A stretch of DNA of 64,000 nucleotides from Haloprofundus salinisoli (GTDB lineage Archaea; Halobacteriota; Halobacteria; Halobacteriales; Haloferacaceae), in contig NZ_CP083663.1 of the NCBI RefSeq assembly GCF_020097815.1, forward strand, positions 1,426,001-1,490,000, read 5' to 3'. The notes beneath the pieces are model-generated. The model made no database searches and was not told where the DNA came from. It worked only from the letters and a program-made list of their open reading frames with translations. Both the position numbers and the translations under genes were made by a program. Shown here piece after piece: positions 54,858-62,827 of this stretch (the first letter of the stretch is position 1; every line of letters starts with the position of its first letter).

Positions 54858-55562
54858 CTACCGGTGGTGGACTCGACGCAGCGCATCAGCGGTCGCTGTC
54901 CCGGAGATACGGATGTATTTCTGTGCAGTCGCCAGATCGCTCCACCCCATCAGAGCTTGGAGCGGCACCGGGGCAACACCCTTGTAGGCGTGATAGCTGG
55001 CGGCGGTCGCTCGCAGACAGTGTGGATAGATCCGACCCGAGAGGTCAGCCGCGTTCGCGGCAGCCTGCACTCGTCTATTGATTGTTGACCGCGACCGAGG
55101 AAACCTATCGTAGCGGTTGGCAAAGCGTTCAACACACAGCTCCAGCCGAAGCGAGAGGTCAAATGGGATGAGTCGAGCCGAGGCCACGGTCTTTGGATGC
55201 CAGCGGGACGCGACAGCATCCTCGACAGAGAGGTCGTCGTTGTGGGTGGCTTCCTGTCGGGCCTGTCGTCGGCAGTACCCGCACCGGCACGGTTCGTGTT
55301 GTGGGATACGAATCGTTCGGCGGTTCCAGTTCACCCACGCGGTCTGAAAGTGCGCGATTTCACCAGCCCGAAGCCCGAGTCGCCCTGCGATGAGACAGAT
55401 AAATCGCGCCTCAAAATTGTGTAGCGCTGGAAGTGTCGAACACGCTTCCAGCAAGAGTTCGAACTGACGGTCGGTGAGGACATCCTCATGGGTGTGCCGG
55501 GTCGTGAGCGCCCGCCGGTGGCGATCCGCCCATTCAGTCGCAGGTTGGTTGTGATGGGACAC
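54858..55562 (-). CDS. Tyrosine recombinase/integrase
   Basis: The 234-residue protein has the catalytic layout of tyrosine recombinases: Arg65 in GLRAGE, His181-x-x-Arg184 in PHCLRATAAS, Trp207 in place of the second histidine (MGWSDLATAQKYI) and nucleophile Tyr216; Lys124 (WHPKTVASAR) is a candidate for the catalytic lysine. A CRCGYC insertion (about 92-97) is common in haloarchaeal phage-type integrases. The start is GTG. It is the only recombinase in the island and may have mobilised it, but no attachment sites were identified. Confidence 0.85.
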   Translation of the reverse strand: MSHHNQPATEWADRHRRALTTRHTHEDVLTDRQFELLLEACSTLPALHNFEARFICLIAGRLGLRAGEIAHFQTAWVNWNRRTIRIPQHEPCRCGYCRRQARQEATHNDDLSVEDAVASRWHPKTVASARLIPFDLSLRLELCVERFANRYDRFPRSRSTINRRVQAAANAADLSGRIYPHCLRATAASYHAYKGVAPVPLQALMGWSDLATAQKYIRISGTATADALRRVHHR

Positions 55563-55686
55563 CCGGTGCCATGCTCATGCTGGTGGGTTGGGAGTATCGT
55601 TCGGTCGTGCTGCAACAGCGCGCGTATGTCCTACCTATTCGGTGCTTGTCCGAAATTAATTAGTCAACCATATTCTCGATAAATCA

Positions 55687-55697
55687 AATTTATATAG
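55687..55697 (+). promoter_or_regulatory. TATA box of the small membrane protein
   Basis: AATTTATATAG lies about 25 bases before the ATG at 55718, suited to a leaderless transcript. It stands in an AT-rich 155-base gap between the divergent recombinase gene and this small gene. Confidence 0.6.
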
Positions 55698-55717
55698 AAC
55701 CTGTAGAAGTAGTGGCC

Positions 55718-55912
55718 ATGGATACCGAAGCGTCACTAGTGGCAATACGTCGGTGGCTCATGTTCATCTCGTTACTGCTCATAGTTCAGGTCTACTATAC
55801 CGCAGTAAGCAACTACTCAATCCCCCCGCGTGGGGATGTTATGGGACCAGCTCTCATCGTTCTCGGGTTCCTCGTAGCCGTTTCTCTCTTCTTGTCTTTC
55901 ACAGACGATTAG
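55718..55912 (+). CDS. Small two-span membrane protein in the island
   Basis: The 64-residue protein (MDTEASLVAIRRWLMFISLL ... LIVLGFLVAVSLFLSFTDD) has two membrane spans. A GTG two codons upstream is an alternative start. A good TATA box at leaderless spacing supports expression. No family is recognised; with no neighbouring partner its role is open. Confidence 0.65.
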   Translation: MDTEASLVAIRRWLMFISLLLIVQVYYTAVSNYSIPPRGDVMGPALIVLGFLVAVSLFLSFTDD

Positions 55913-55942
55913 TAGACCCTGAGGATTCAGATTTTATCGGAC

Positions 55943-56022
55943 ACACCCTCTGTATTCACCACGTCGTTTGTGACAGCATTTGAATGGGTTTCAGCGACTG
56001 TGCTGAATAGAAAGCGCATATT
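55943..56022. repeat. Island repeat, copy 3
   Basis: The left motif CCTCTGTATTCACCACG begins at 55947 and the right motif TGCTGAATAGAAAGCGCATA at 56001, exactly 54 bases later as in copy 1. TATTCACCAC and GTGCTGAATA can pair with one mismatch across about 42 bases. It fills most of the 234-base gap between the small membrane gene and the sensor kinase. Confidence 0.65.
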
Positions 56023-56146
56023 CATCAGGCTGGATTGCTCCGAATCTCCCGGTGACTTCATCCGATAGTTAATGCGACCTCTACGACAGCGCAGGGTCGC
56101 AGCGGAAATGCCGTTTAGTGTACCGTCAGGGTTGAAGCTCAGAAGT

Positions 56147-58561
56147 TCAAGTTCTCACCGGGGGAAGAGTAAACCAAAACGTTGCGCCTTCTCCGGGCTC
56201 AGACTCAACCCAGATATTGCCATTGTGACGCTCTACTATTCGCTCGCAGAGCGCGAGGCCGATGCCAGTTCCCTGGTGCTCGTCGGCGGTGTGAAGCCTC
56301 TGGAAGACCTCAAAGACTCGCTCGCTGTCGTCAGGATTGATACCGATTCCCTCGTCGCTTACCGAGACGGCCCACTTCTGGCCACGTTCCTCTGCGGCAA
56401 CATGCACTCGCGCCGGCTTGTCACCACTATACTCGAATGCGTTGTCTAGGAGGTTCTGAAACAGTTGGCGGAGTTGTCCTTGATCCCCCTCAACGTGAGG
56501 GAGGGATTCAGAGGTGATCTCAGCATCCGTTTCCGCTATTTTCACTTGAAGGTCGGTACGGACGTTCGCGAGGACGTCATCCAGACTAACTGGTTCAAAG
56601 GGCTCACCACGGCTCTCGACTCGGGAATATTTTAGGAGCCCTTGAATCATATCACGCATTCGATCAGCGCCATCCACCGCGAACTCGATGAACTCACGTC
56701 CAGCCTCGTCAAGTTCGCCGGCGTACCGTTGCTCGACCAGTTGGAGGTAGCTTGACACCATCCGGAGCGGTTCCTGAAGATCATGAGAGGCGGCATAGGC
56801 GAACTGCTCAAGACGCTCGTTCGATTCCTCAAGTTCCTCGATCAACTCACCTAACCGCTGCTCTCGGTGTTTACGTTCGGTAACGTCTTGGACTGCCCCG
56901 CGGAGCGAGACAACTTCCCCATCCTCAACTTCCGGACTCCCTTGGATACGGAGCCAGCGTATCTCTCCGCTAGGGGTTCGGATTCGAGATTCTATATCGA
57001 ATGGTTCGCCGGCGTCAAGTGCCTCCTCAACTGCATTCTTGACGATCGGCCGGTCCTCTTCGTAATAGACATCGAGCGCCTCATCCAATGGCGGTTCCTC
57101 ATCGTAGGACACTTCCAAGATATCGAAGAGATGATCTGTCCAAAATACTTCCTTTGTATTCACGTCAATCTCCCAACCGCCGACATCAGCGATTTGCTCG
57201 GTCTTTTCGAGCAAATCCAGCGTCCGTTTGAGTTCCCACTCATACTGTTTGCGCTCGGTGATATCGCTCGCCATACCGATCCACTCGACGATGTCACCGT
57301 CCTCATCCAGTATCGGCACCGCACGCGAGAACGTCCAGCCCAAACTCCCATCGACCTGCTCCACCTGATGTTCCATCTCGAAGGTGCTTTTGGTTCGGAT
57401 AGCTTCGTCAATGACCTCCGTTACGCGCTTCTGGTCGTCTGGGTGAATGTATTTATCAAGCCAATTGCTGGTCGGTTTGTGTGTATCGTTCATGAACTCC
57501 TTGCCTTCAAGGCGGTGCATTTCGCTCCAACCGGGGCTCATGCGATATACTACATCCGAGCTAGCGTTGATCAACGTCCGGAATCGCTCCTTGCTCTTCT
57601 GAAGCGCCTCTTCGGCTTCCTTGCGCTCGGTGATATCGCGTGTCGTTCCGGTGACGGCTTCGACTTCCCCCTCGTCGTTGAGTACAGGCGCAAAGATGTA
57701 GTCGTAGATTCGGTGACCGAGCTCGGCGTGTTGAAACGCTACCTCGCCGCGGATGGGTTCTTTCGTCTCTACGACCTGGTTAATCTCGCGTTCGTGCATC
57801 TCCGCGTGCCACGGCTCGTAGCCGTTTTCCTGTAGGGTCTTTCCGATGGACTCTTCGTAGGTTTGACCCCACATCTCTAGCAGTGCATCGTTGGCGAATA
57901 TGAAGCGGTAGTCGAGGTCGAACGCGTATACAAGGTCGGGAGTACTGGAAATGATGGTCTCGTAAAGCCGCCGTTCCTGCTCGGACTCAGCGGCCACTTT
58001 CGTCATCCCCGTCTCAGCTTCCGTGCGCTCGGTGCTATCAGTATTCGCAGGCGACTCCGCATTTTCGAAGGCGTATGCGATTGTTACTCCAAACTCTGCG
58101 AGCGATTCTCGCTCAAGCGCGCCAAATCCTTGCGACCGGTTAGTAGCCAGATGCAAGACTCCGTACATAGCCTCCTCGTAAACGAGGGGAATGACCGCGC
58201 AGGTTCGATAGTCATGTTTGAGGGCATGCTCGCGCCATTCCTCGCAAGGCGGGTCGGTAACGAGATTCTGTACAACTGTGATCTCTTGCGTGCGCACTGC
58301 CTCGTTTGTCAGTTCCGATTGAGGTGACTCCTCGGTAATAGTCTCTCCATTGAGTGTATTCTCCGCGATCCCGGCGGAGGCTGTCGGAATCTTCTCCTCT
58401 TTCTCTGGGTTATAGCGGTCAATCCACGCAAAGGAGTACAACTCCGATGCTACGAACTGCTCACAAATGCGTTGCCGTATCTCGTTTTTGGTGGTCGTGA
58501 TTAACGCTCGGGTGACTTCTCCTATCACTGCGTGAATAGAGTGTTGCCCACCATGGCTCAT
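56147..58561 (-). CDS. GAF/multi-PAS sensor histidine kinase
   Basis: The 804-residue kinase has, in order, a GAF-like domain (about 10-180, CAVIPLVYEEAMYGVLHLAT), three PAS/PAC units (about 200-320, 325-445 and 450-570, each ending in a TERK-type linker), HisKA with His593 in YAASHDLQEPLRM, and a HATPase_c domain (FQNLLDNAFEYSGD, DEGIGINPDD, GTGIGLALCERIVERH). There are no membrane spans, so it senses cytoplasmic signals such as redox or light-related ligands. No response regulator is adjacent. The gene is AT-richer than the core. Confidence 0.94.
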   Translation of the reverse strand: MSHGGQHSIHAVIGEVTRALITTTKNEIRQRICEQFVASELYSFAWIDRYNPEKEEKIPTASAGIAENTLNGETITEESPQSELTNEAVRTQEITVVQNLVTDPPCEEWREHALKHDYRTCAVIPLVYEEAMYGVLHLATNRSQGFGALERESLAEFGVTIAYAFENAESPANTDSTERTEAETGMTKVAAESEQERRLYETIISSTPDLVYAFDLDYRFIFANDALLEMWGQTYEESIGKTLQENGYEPWHAEMHEREINQVVETKEPIRGEVAFQHAELGHRIYDYIFAPVLNDEGEVEAVTGTTRDITERKEAEEALQKSKERFRTLINASSDVVYRMSPGWSEMHRLEGKEFMNDTHKPTSNWLDKYIHPDDQKRVTEVIDEAIRTKSTFEMEHQVEQVDGSLGWTFSRAVPILDEDGDIVEWIGMASDITERKQYEWELKRTLDLLEKTEQIADVGGWEIDVNTKEVFWTDHLFDILEVSYDEEPPLDEALDVYYEEDRPIVKNAVEEALDAGEPFDIESRIRTPSGEIRWLRIQGSPEVEDGEVVSLRGAVQDVTERKHREQRLGELIEELEESNERLEQFAYAASHDLQEPLRMVSSYLQLVEQRYAGELDEAGREFIEFAVDGADRMRDMIQGLLKYSRVESRGEPFEPVSLDDVLANVRTDLQVKIAETDAEITSESLPHVEGDQGQLRQLFQNLLDNAFEYSGDKPARVHVAAEERGQKWAVSVSDEGIGINPDDSERVFEVFQRLHTADEHQGTGIGLALCERIVERHNGNIWVESEPGEGATFWFTLPPVRT

Positions 58562-58662
58562 TCTATCAGTCTATCTCTCAGAATTGGTTTACCCTTGTCG
58601 ATTTCCGGAGACGAGATTATACCGACAGAGAGGGGCTGGAATAAGTTGCGGTCGGTTGCGGT

Positions 58663-58760
58663 ATACATCCTCTGTATTCAGCACGCGATTTCTGTCGACT
58701 TCCTAGGGGTCCACCGAAGCCGGAGTGGACACCACGAGAACGTGCTGATAGAGACGCACA
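58663..58760. repeat. Island repeat, divergent copy 4
   Basis: The left motif ATCCTCTGTATTCAGCACGC (cctc at 58669) continues GATTTCTGTCGAC, matching the other copies. A degenerate right motif GTGCTGATAGAGACGCAC lies about 74 bases later, so the interval is 20 bases longer than in copies 1 and 3. It lies between the sensor kinase and the toxin gene. Confidence 0.5.
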
Positions 58761-58833
58761 GGAAGACACTCCGAAGAACTCCAAGAGAAGAACCAGCCCA
58801 CTGCGATTTCCCACGCCGCCTGCGTCGAACCGC

Positions 58834-59187
58834 TCAGTTGAGTCCGAGGCTCAGTTTCAGTGCGTCGTCTACCTGACTCATCGTTCCTGCGTCCAGACTC
58901 CCGACGACCGAGTGAATCCGCTTCTCGATAGATACGACTCGAATCTGGTCGAGACGAACCGACGAGTCCCTCCCGAACGGCGAGTCGTCCGCTTCGACCA
59001 GTACCTCGAACGGGTAGCCTCGGTACGTACCAGTCGCGGGTGCGACGAGGGTCGTACTCGAATTTGCGTTCCCGACGTCGTTCTGGACGACGACCGCCGA
59101 GCGGGTCTTCTTCATCTCGTGACCCTCGGCGGGGTCCAACCGGACGATGACGACATCACCGCGTCGAACGTTCGTCTTCTCGTTCAT
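58834..59187 (-). CDS. PemK/MazF-like toxin
   Basis: The 117-residue protein begins VRRGDVVIVRLDPAEGHEMKKTRSAVVVQND, the hallmark of MazF/PemK endoribonucleases that cleave mRNA, and has the expected small beta-barrel length (ending SQVDDALKLSLGLN). Its ATG overlaps the stop of the antitoxin gene by four bases, the usual antitoxin-first order. It probably stabilises the island against loss. Confidence 0.9.
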   Translation of the reverse strand: MNEKTNVRRGDVVIVRLDPAEGHEMKKTRSAVVVQNDVGNANSSTTLVAPATGTYRGYPFEVLVEADDSPFGRDSSVRLDQIRVVSIEKRIHSVVGSLDAGTMSQVDDALKLSLGLN

Positions 59188-59432
59188 TCACTCAGCCCAC
59201 GCCACGCCTCGTCAGACGTGTCGTCCCACTCCCCGGCCAACGACTCCGCACTTTCGGATGCTTCCCGATAGGCAGCGGCGAGTTCGTCTCCGTCGGGTCG
59301 GTCGTTTTCGACTTCTACCACCGCGACGGTCACGCGCTTGTTTGCGTATTCCGTCCCGAGGTAAATCCGACCCCGGTCGTCGGTGTCGTTGGTTCGCAGG
59401 TCTCGGGCGTCTACTTTCACCGTGTTGCCCAC
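59184..59432 (-). CDS. Antitoxin partner of the PemK/MazF-like toxin
   Basis: The 82-residue protein begins, from a GTG, VGNTVKVDARDLRTNDTDDRGRIYLGTEYANKRV, a swapped-hairpin AbrB/MazE-like DNA-binding pattern, and has an acidic C-terminal tail (AYREASESAESLAGEWDDTS) suited to wrapping the toxin. It precedes and overlaps the toxin gene (ATGA), so the two are co-translated and probably autoregulated. The family is inferred from layout more than from strong sequence signatures. Confidence 0.8.
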   Translation of the reverse strand: MGNTVKVDARDLRTNDTDDRGRIYLGTEYANKRVTVAVVEVENDRPDGDELAAAYREASESAESLAGEWDDTSDEAWRGLSE

Positions 59433-59872
59433 TATGACCCACGGTCTGATAACACTTACACACTATTACCCACAAAACACGACTGATGAGCCACTTGCCG
59501 AACGAACCGCGTCATCTAAAGCGCAACGCGCTCTCACCGAGTATATTTTCGCCGCATCCGCGGTAGCTGCAGTCTCTGCTCTCCGCCCGAGAGCGCCCGC
59601 GCTCGCTTCCCGCAGCCTACGATCGGTTCACTGGTCGGCCTCGTTGCCGCGGTGAATTCTTCTCGTGGGGTACCCCGGAGTTGCAATCCCCTCTTTCGGC
59701 ATCTCTTCTCTCCACTCACCGCAGGTGTCGAACGGCGTCTTAGCGGTGCAGACCGTCTTCTACGCCTATTATTCTATTGTAAAATAATTATTAAACTAGT
59801 GGATTGTATCTTATAATACATAATAGATAAGTGTGAGTGTATTGCCCACTACTATCGTAGTTTCACATAATT
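59433..59872. other. 440-base gap before the GntP permease
   Basis: I see no gene here. The last 100 bases are very AT-rich, with TATCTTATAATACATAA at about 59806-59822, a likely TATA region for the permease, and an imperfect inverted repeat ATTATT ... AATAAT near 59768-59790. The front part, next to the antitoxin start, must hold the toxin-antitoxin promoter. Base composition changes back to core-like at about 59880, so this gap is the island's right border. Confidence 0.5.
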
Positions 59873-61276
59873 ATGCTAGTAGAACCACATTTGACGCAGA
59901 TTGGCGGTGCGCACAGTCCGCTGATCGCCTTCGTCGTCGGACTCATCTCGGTCATCGCGCTGTTGGTGTACTGGGACCTTCCGGCGTTCGTCGGTCTCAT
60001 CATCGCGACGCTCGTCGTCGGTATCGTCGCGCCGCAAGTGGCGTTCGCCGAAGTTCCGTCGCGGATCGCTCAAGCGTTCGGTGAGGGAATGGCCGAGATC
60101 GGTATCCCGATCCTGATGGCGGCGGTCATCGGCAAGTCGATGATGGCCAGCGGCGCCGCCGAACGCATCGTTCGCGGGTTCACATCGCTGACGGGCAGCG
60201 AGAACTCCGACTTCGCGCTCTGGGGCAGCAGTTCCTTTCTCGCCATCCCGGTGTTCTTCGACAACGTCTTCTACCTGATGGCGCCGCTGGCGCGGTCGAT
60301 GCGCGCCCGCGTCGGCAAGAACTACGCGCTCTATCTCGTCGTCGTCGGCGCGGGCGCGGCGACGACGCACGTGTTCGTTCCACCGACGCCCGGCCCGCTC
60401 GCCGTCGCGGCTGAGATTCCGGGTACGAACCTCGGAGTGACGATTCTCGTCGGCCTCATGGTCGCGCTCCCGTCGGCGTTCGTCGGCGGTATCGGCTACG
60501 GCCGATGGATCAACAAGCGGATAGACATCCCGCTCCGCGACGCGATGGACACCAGCGGCGACGAACTGAGCGAACTCGCCCAGCGGTCGAATAGCCAACT
60601 TCCCGGCGTGTTCGAGGCGTCGCTGCCGATCCTTCTGGCCGTCGTCCTCGTCGCCTCCGACACGGCGGCGACGACGTTCCTCGGCGAGAACGCGCCGATT
60701 CGCTCGGTCACGGGCTTCCTCGGCGACCCGAACTTCGCGCTGACCGTCGCCGCCATCGCCGCGGCACTCACCTACCGCCGGATGCGCGCGCTCTCGGACG
60801 AAGCGTGGGGCGACGAACTCACCGAGGCGCTGAAATCGGGCGGTAACATCGCCGCCATCACCGCCGCAGGCGGCGCGTTCGGCGCGCTGCTCGCTGCCGC
60901 CGGCATCGGCGATTACATCACCAACATCCTCTCGGAACTCGGCATCGGCGTGCTCGTCACCGCGTGGCTCATCGCCGCGACGGTCCGCATCGCGCAGGGG
61001 TCGGCGACCGTCGCCATGCTCACGACGGCCGGCATCATGGCCGGGTCGGGGGCAGTCGCCTCGCTGTCGGTCAACCCGGCGTACCTCGTGATGGCTATCG
61101 GCGCGGGCGGCAACATCTTCTCGTGGTACAACGACAGCGGCTTCTGGCTCGTCAAGGAGATTGGCGGCCTCACGCAGACGGAGACGCTGAAGACGTGGAC
61201 CGCGTTGACGACTATCGTTTCGGTCATGGGTCTGTTGATGGTGCTTCTGCTCTCGTGGGTCCTTCCGCTGACGTAA
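59873..61276 (+). CDS. GntP-family permease
   Basis: The 467-residue membrane protein has about 12 spans and GntP-family features: AEIGIPILMAAVIGKSMMASGAAERIVR, SSFLAIPVFFDNVFYLMAPLARSM and VFVPPTPGPLAVAAEIPGTNLG. Members import gluconate or related hydroxy acids with protons; no sugar-acid enzymes are nearby to identify the substrate. GC-rich codon use matches the core genome, so the gene lies just outside the island. Confidence 0.92.
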   Translation: MLVEPHLTQIGGAHSPLIAFVVGLISVIALLVYWDLPAFVGLIIATLVVGIVAPQVAFAEVPSRIAQAFGEGMAEIGIPILMAAVIGKSMMASGAAERIVRGFTSLTGSENSDFALWGSSSFLAIPVFFDNVFYLMAPLARSMRARVGKNYALYLVVVGAGAATTHVFVPPTPGPLAVAAEIPGTNLGVTILVGLMVALPSAFVGGIGYGRWINKRIDIPLRDAMDTSGDELSELAQRSNSQLPGVFEASLPILLAVVLVASDTAATTFLGENAPIRSVTGFLGDPNFALTVAAIAAALTYRRMRALSDEAWGDELTEALKSGGNIAAITAAGGAFGALLAAAGIGDYITNILSELGIGVLVTAWLIAATVRIAQGSATVAMLTTAGIMAGSGAVASLSVNPAYLVMAIGAGGNIFSWYNDSGFWLVKEIGGLTQTETLKTWTALTTIVSVMGLLMVLLLSWVLPLT

Positions 61277-61365
61277 GCTCGGCGGACGGTTTTTCCTGCT
61301 GACTCGCCCGGCACGACCACAACACCTATTTCTCCTACCCGCAAGGGCGAACCGTGCTCGGTACG

Positions 61366-62415
61366 ATGCCCGACCTGTTGCGCCTGCTCGTCGTCCCCGT
61401 CTTCGCGTGGGCGGCGTGGCGGGACGTGGAGACGCGCCGCCTCCCCAATCGCATGTGGCCGCCGCTGGCGACGCTCGGTATCGTCCTGCTCGCGTGGGAA
61501 CTGTGGGCGGCGTATCTCTTCGGCCCGCTCGACTCGCTGTTCCTCCTGCAGGTCGCGATTAGCGTCTTCTTCGTCGCCCCCATCGGCTACACGTTCTGGT
61601 ACATCGGCGGCTTCGGCGCGGCGGACGCGAAGGCGCTCATCGTCCTCGCGCTGCTGTTTCCGACGTTCCCCTCCTATCCCGTCTCGGGCGTCGAACTTCC
61701 CCTCGTAGAGACGACGCTCGGCGTCTTCTCGTTCACCATCCTCACGAACGCCGTGCTCGTCGCCGTCGCGTATCCGGTCGCGCTCGGCCTTCGAAACCTC
61801 GCGGCGCGGCGTTTCTCGCCGGTGATGTTCGTCGGCCGGGTGGTCCCGGTCGACTCGCTCTCGACCCGCCACGGCAGCCTCTTCGAGACGCCCCGCGGCT
61901 ACACCCGCGACGGCCTCGATCTCGACGCGCTCCGGATGTACCTCCGATGGCGGGGCGCGACGCTCGCGGACCTCCGCGCCGACGCCGGCGCACACCGCGA
62001 CCCGGCGAGCGTCGTCGAGACGCACCCCGTCGGTGATGGCTCCGTTGACCACGCCGCCGTCACCGACGGGGGCGAGTCGAGTACCGCGAAGCAAGTCTCG
62101 TCGGCGCCACAGCGGGCATCTGACGGCGGAACGGTTCCCGCAGAACGCGGCGAAAACGGAACGCCGGACCTCGACGAGTCCGCCGACTTCGACGACCCGT
62201 GGGCCGCCGAGGCGTTTCTCGACTCGCTCGACTGGAGCGCCTACGGGACGACACCGGAGAAACTCAGAGACGGCCTCGAACTCGTGTCGGCCCGCGAGCA
62301 GGTGTGGGTGATGCCCGGTCTCCCGTTCATCGTCCCGATGTTCGTCGGCCTGCTCGTCGCGCTCGTCTACGGCGACATCCTGTTCGGCCTGCTCGGCGCG
62401 GTCGGACTGGTGTGA
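61366..62415 (+). CDS. pibD: Prepilin/preflagellin peptidase PibD-like (A24 family)
   Basis: The 349-residue membrane protease removes type IV pilin-like signal peptides. The catalytic aspartates are Asp20 ([16 protein letters not shown]) and Asp87 in [11 protein letters not shown], as in the archaeal enzymes. A hydrophilic insertion of about 130 residues (about 165-310) precedes the last membrane spans, a known haloarchaeal feature. I use the ATG at 61366; a GTG four codons upstream is the alternative. It may be the only such peptidase in the cell. Confidence 0.9.
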   Translation: MPDLLRLLVVPVFAWAAWRDVETRRLPNRMWPPLATLGIVLLAWELWAAYLFGPLDSLFLLQVAISVFFVAPIGYTFWYIGGFGAADAKALIVLALLFPTFPSYPVSGVELPLVETTLGVFSFTILTNAVLVAVAYPVALGLRNLAARRFSPVMFVGRVVPVDSLSTRHGSLFETPRGYTRDGLDLDALRMYLRWRGATLADLRADAGAHRDPASVVETHPVGDGSVDHAAVTDGGESSTAKQVSSAPQRASDGGTVPAERGENGTPDLDESADFDDPWAAEAFLDSLDWSAYGTTPEKLRDGLELVSAREQVWVMPGLPFIVPMFVGLLVALVYGDILFGLLGAVGLV

Positions 62416-62464
62416 CCGTCGAAAACGCACAAGACATATCGGCCGGACCCGCTTCTGTGCGACT

Positions 62465-62824
62465 ATGACCGTCGACGTGGACTTCGGCGAGGACGGCCTC
62501 GTCCCCGCCGTCGCCCAGGACGCAGACTCCGGCGAGGTGTTGATGCTGGCGTACGTCTCGCCCGAAGCGCTCGAACGCACCCGGGAGACGGGCCGCGCGC
62601 ACTACTACTCGCGCAGCCGCGACGAACTCTGGGAGAAGGGTGCGACGAGCGGCCACACCCAAGATGTGAAAGAAGTCCGCGTCGACTGCGACGCCGACAC
62701 GCTGCTGTATCTCGTCGACCAGTCCGGCGGCGCGTGCCACACCGGCCACCGCTCCTGTTTCTACCGGACCGTCGACGGCGAGAGCGTCGGCGAACGCGTG
62801 TTCGACCCCGACGAGGTCTACTGA
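62465..62824 (+). CDS. hisI: Phosphoribosyl-AMP cyclohydrolase
   Basis: The 119-residue enzyme opens the purine ring of PR-AMP in the third step of histidine synthesis. It has the family motif [26 protein letters not shown] and the zinc-binding cysteines in [10 protein letters not shown] and [14 protein letters not shown]. It is the stand-alone form without the HisE domain. The next gene starts three bases after its stop, so the two are probably co-transcribed. Confidence 0.95.
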   Translation: MTVDVDFGEDGLVPAVAQDADSGEVLMLAYVSPEALERTRETGRAHYYSRSRDELWEKGATSGHTQDVKEVRVDCDADTLLYLVDQSGGACHTGHRSCFYRTVDGESVGERVFDPDEVY

Positions 62825-62827
62825 GCT

